Assembly: GCA_964457725.1 (NCBI GenBank)
Contig: CAYWGQ010000202.1
Coordinates: 1 to 6,266, forward strand
DNA length: 6,266 nucleotides
Reading direction: 5' to 3'
Source of the DNA: FEN-1219 sp964457725
GTDB taxonomy: Bacteria; Pseudomonadota; Gammaproteobacteria; Steroidobacterales; Rariloculaceae
The notes beneath the pieces are model-generated. The model saw only the letters and a program-made list of their open reading frames with translations. It had not been told where the DNA came from and did not search any database. Shown in pieces: positions 5,832-6,266 of the stretch; the stretch's first letter is position 1, and every line of letters begins with the position of its first letter. The translations under genes and the position numbers were made by a program.

Positions 5832-6266
5832 TCAGTCGAAGCTGAAGATGTCCTCCGCCTCCGGATTCTGCATCCCCTGCTCCCAGTACTTCTCCCAGAT
5901 CTGCGCCCACGGGCGGCCGTACATGTCCGGCACCTCGTACTGAATCACCGTGCCCGGCGACACCGGCGTCGCGGTGCCCTCGATCGGGAAGATCGTCTGC
6001 ACGCACTCGATGAACGGCTGCGGATCGCCCTCGTCGAAGTCCGACAGCTTCCTGATGTTGCGGATGATCCGCACGGGCTCCACGAGCGCTTCGGGGTCGT
6101 AAAGAATCGCCTCGTGGTTCAAGCCGACGAAGTTGCCGGCCTCGTCCCGATTCGGCGTGTAGATCTCGATCGTCTGCATCTTGTTCGAGTGCTCGAACGC
6201 GGCGTGCGTCGTCCAGCCCTGGATGTTCGACGTCCACGTGATCAGCACGTCCTCGTCCCAGAAGCC
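5832..6266 (-). CDS. C-terminal part of a conserved protein of unknown function
   Basis: The frame is open on the minus strand from the window edge to a TGA at 5834-5832, so the start is missing; a GTG at 6248 is internal, because GFWDED continues the frame upstream of it. The 144 visible residues are rich in aromatic and acidic residues and have no hydrophobic helix. They include DVLITWTSNIQGW, KMQTIEIYTP, LNHEAILYDPEALVEP, FIECVQTIFP and RPWAQIWEKYWEQGM, and end DIFSFD. Alternating strand-like segments suggest a beta-rich fold. The order W-x-x-D-x-L, T-x-N-I, then M-Q-T-I-E-x-Y-T-P and Y-D-P-E loosely recalls exported soil-bacterial proteins with the motif WEGDTLVV...TNF...ERFT...DDP, but this is from memory and not certain. 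It converges on the hydrolase gene with 10 bases between stops, leaving no room for a separate terminator. Confidence 0.75.
   Translation of the reverse strand, partial: GFWDEDVLITWTSNIQGWTTHAAFEHSNKMQTIEIYTPNRDEAGNFVGLNHEAILYDPEALVEPVRIIRNIRKLSDFDEGDPQPFIECVQTIFPIEGTATPVSPGTVIQYEVPDMYGRPWAQIWEKYWEQGMQNPEAEDIFSFD

Overview
This is a GC-rich, gene-dense stretch of a bacterial chromosome. A UrcA-family secreted protein, a proteobacterial-type AMP nucleosidase and a bc1-type Rieske domain together point to Pseudomonadota, most plausibly a Steroidobacter-like gammaproteobacterium (inference from gene content only). It comes from a draft or metagenomic assembly, because it contains a 100-N scaffold gap.

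Layout. The window opens with the C-terminal end of a membrane protein (1-210, +), followed by a UrcA-family exported protein (356-793, +). Converging on it is rtcA (884-2079, -), RNA 3'-terminal phosphate cyclase. rtcA is split by the N gap, but removing the gap and one copy of the 55-bp repeat flanking it restores an intact 346-residue enzyme. Divergent from rtcA is amn (2179-3672, +), AMP nucleosidase. Just downstream is an orphan Rieske [2Fe-2S] head domain of the PetA type that lacks its membrane anchor and has no cytochrome b or c1 partner beside it (3721-4092, +). Next is a two-gene operon: a MerR-family regulator with a possible TipAS-like C-terminal domain (4206-4928, +), overlapping by 7 bp an alpha/beta hydrolase (4922-5821, +). 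The window ends with the C-terminal part of a conserved protein of unknown function on the minus strand (5832-6266), which converges on the hydrolase across only 10 bp.

How the genes relate. The clearest regulatory unit is merR-hydrolase. Its upstream region carries a perfect 9-3-9 palindrome inside the 19-bp spacer of a sigma70-like promoter, the classic architecture of MerR-activated promoters. This suggests an autoregulated, ligand-responsive hydrolase operon. rtcA (RNA end repair) and amn (AMP breakdown) share a 99-bp divergent intergenic region; both concern RNA or nucleotide metabolism, but no functional link is shown. I see no mobile element, tRNA, rRNA or CRISPR array, and no gene-free stretch longer than 300 bases apart from the N gap inside rtcA. 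I do not see a clear, wholly new system. The most unusual items are the anchorless Rieske gene and the MerR-hydrolase module with its operator.
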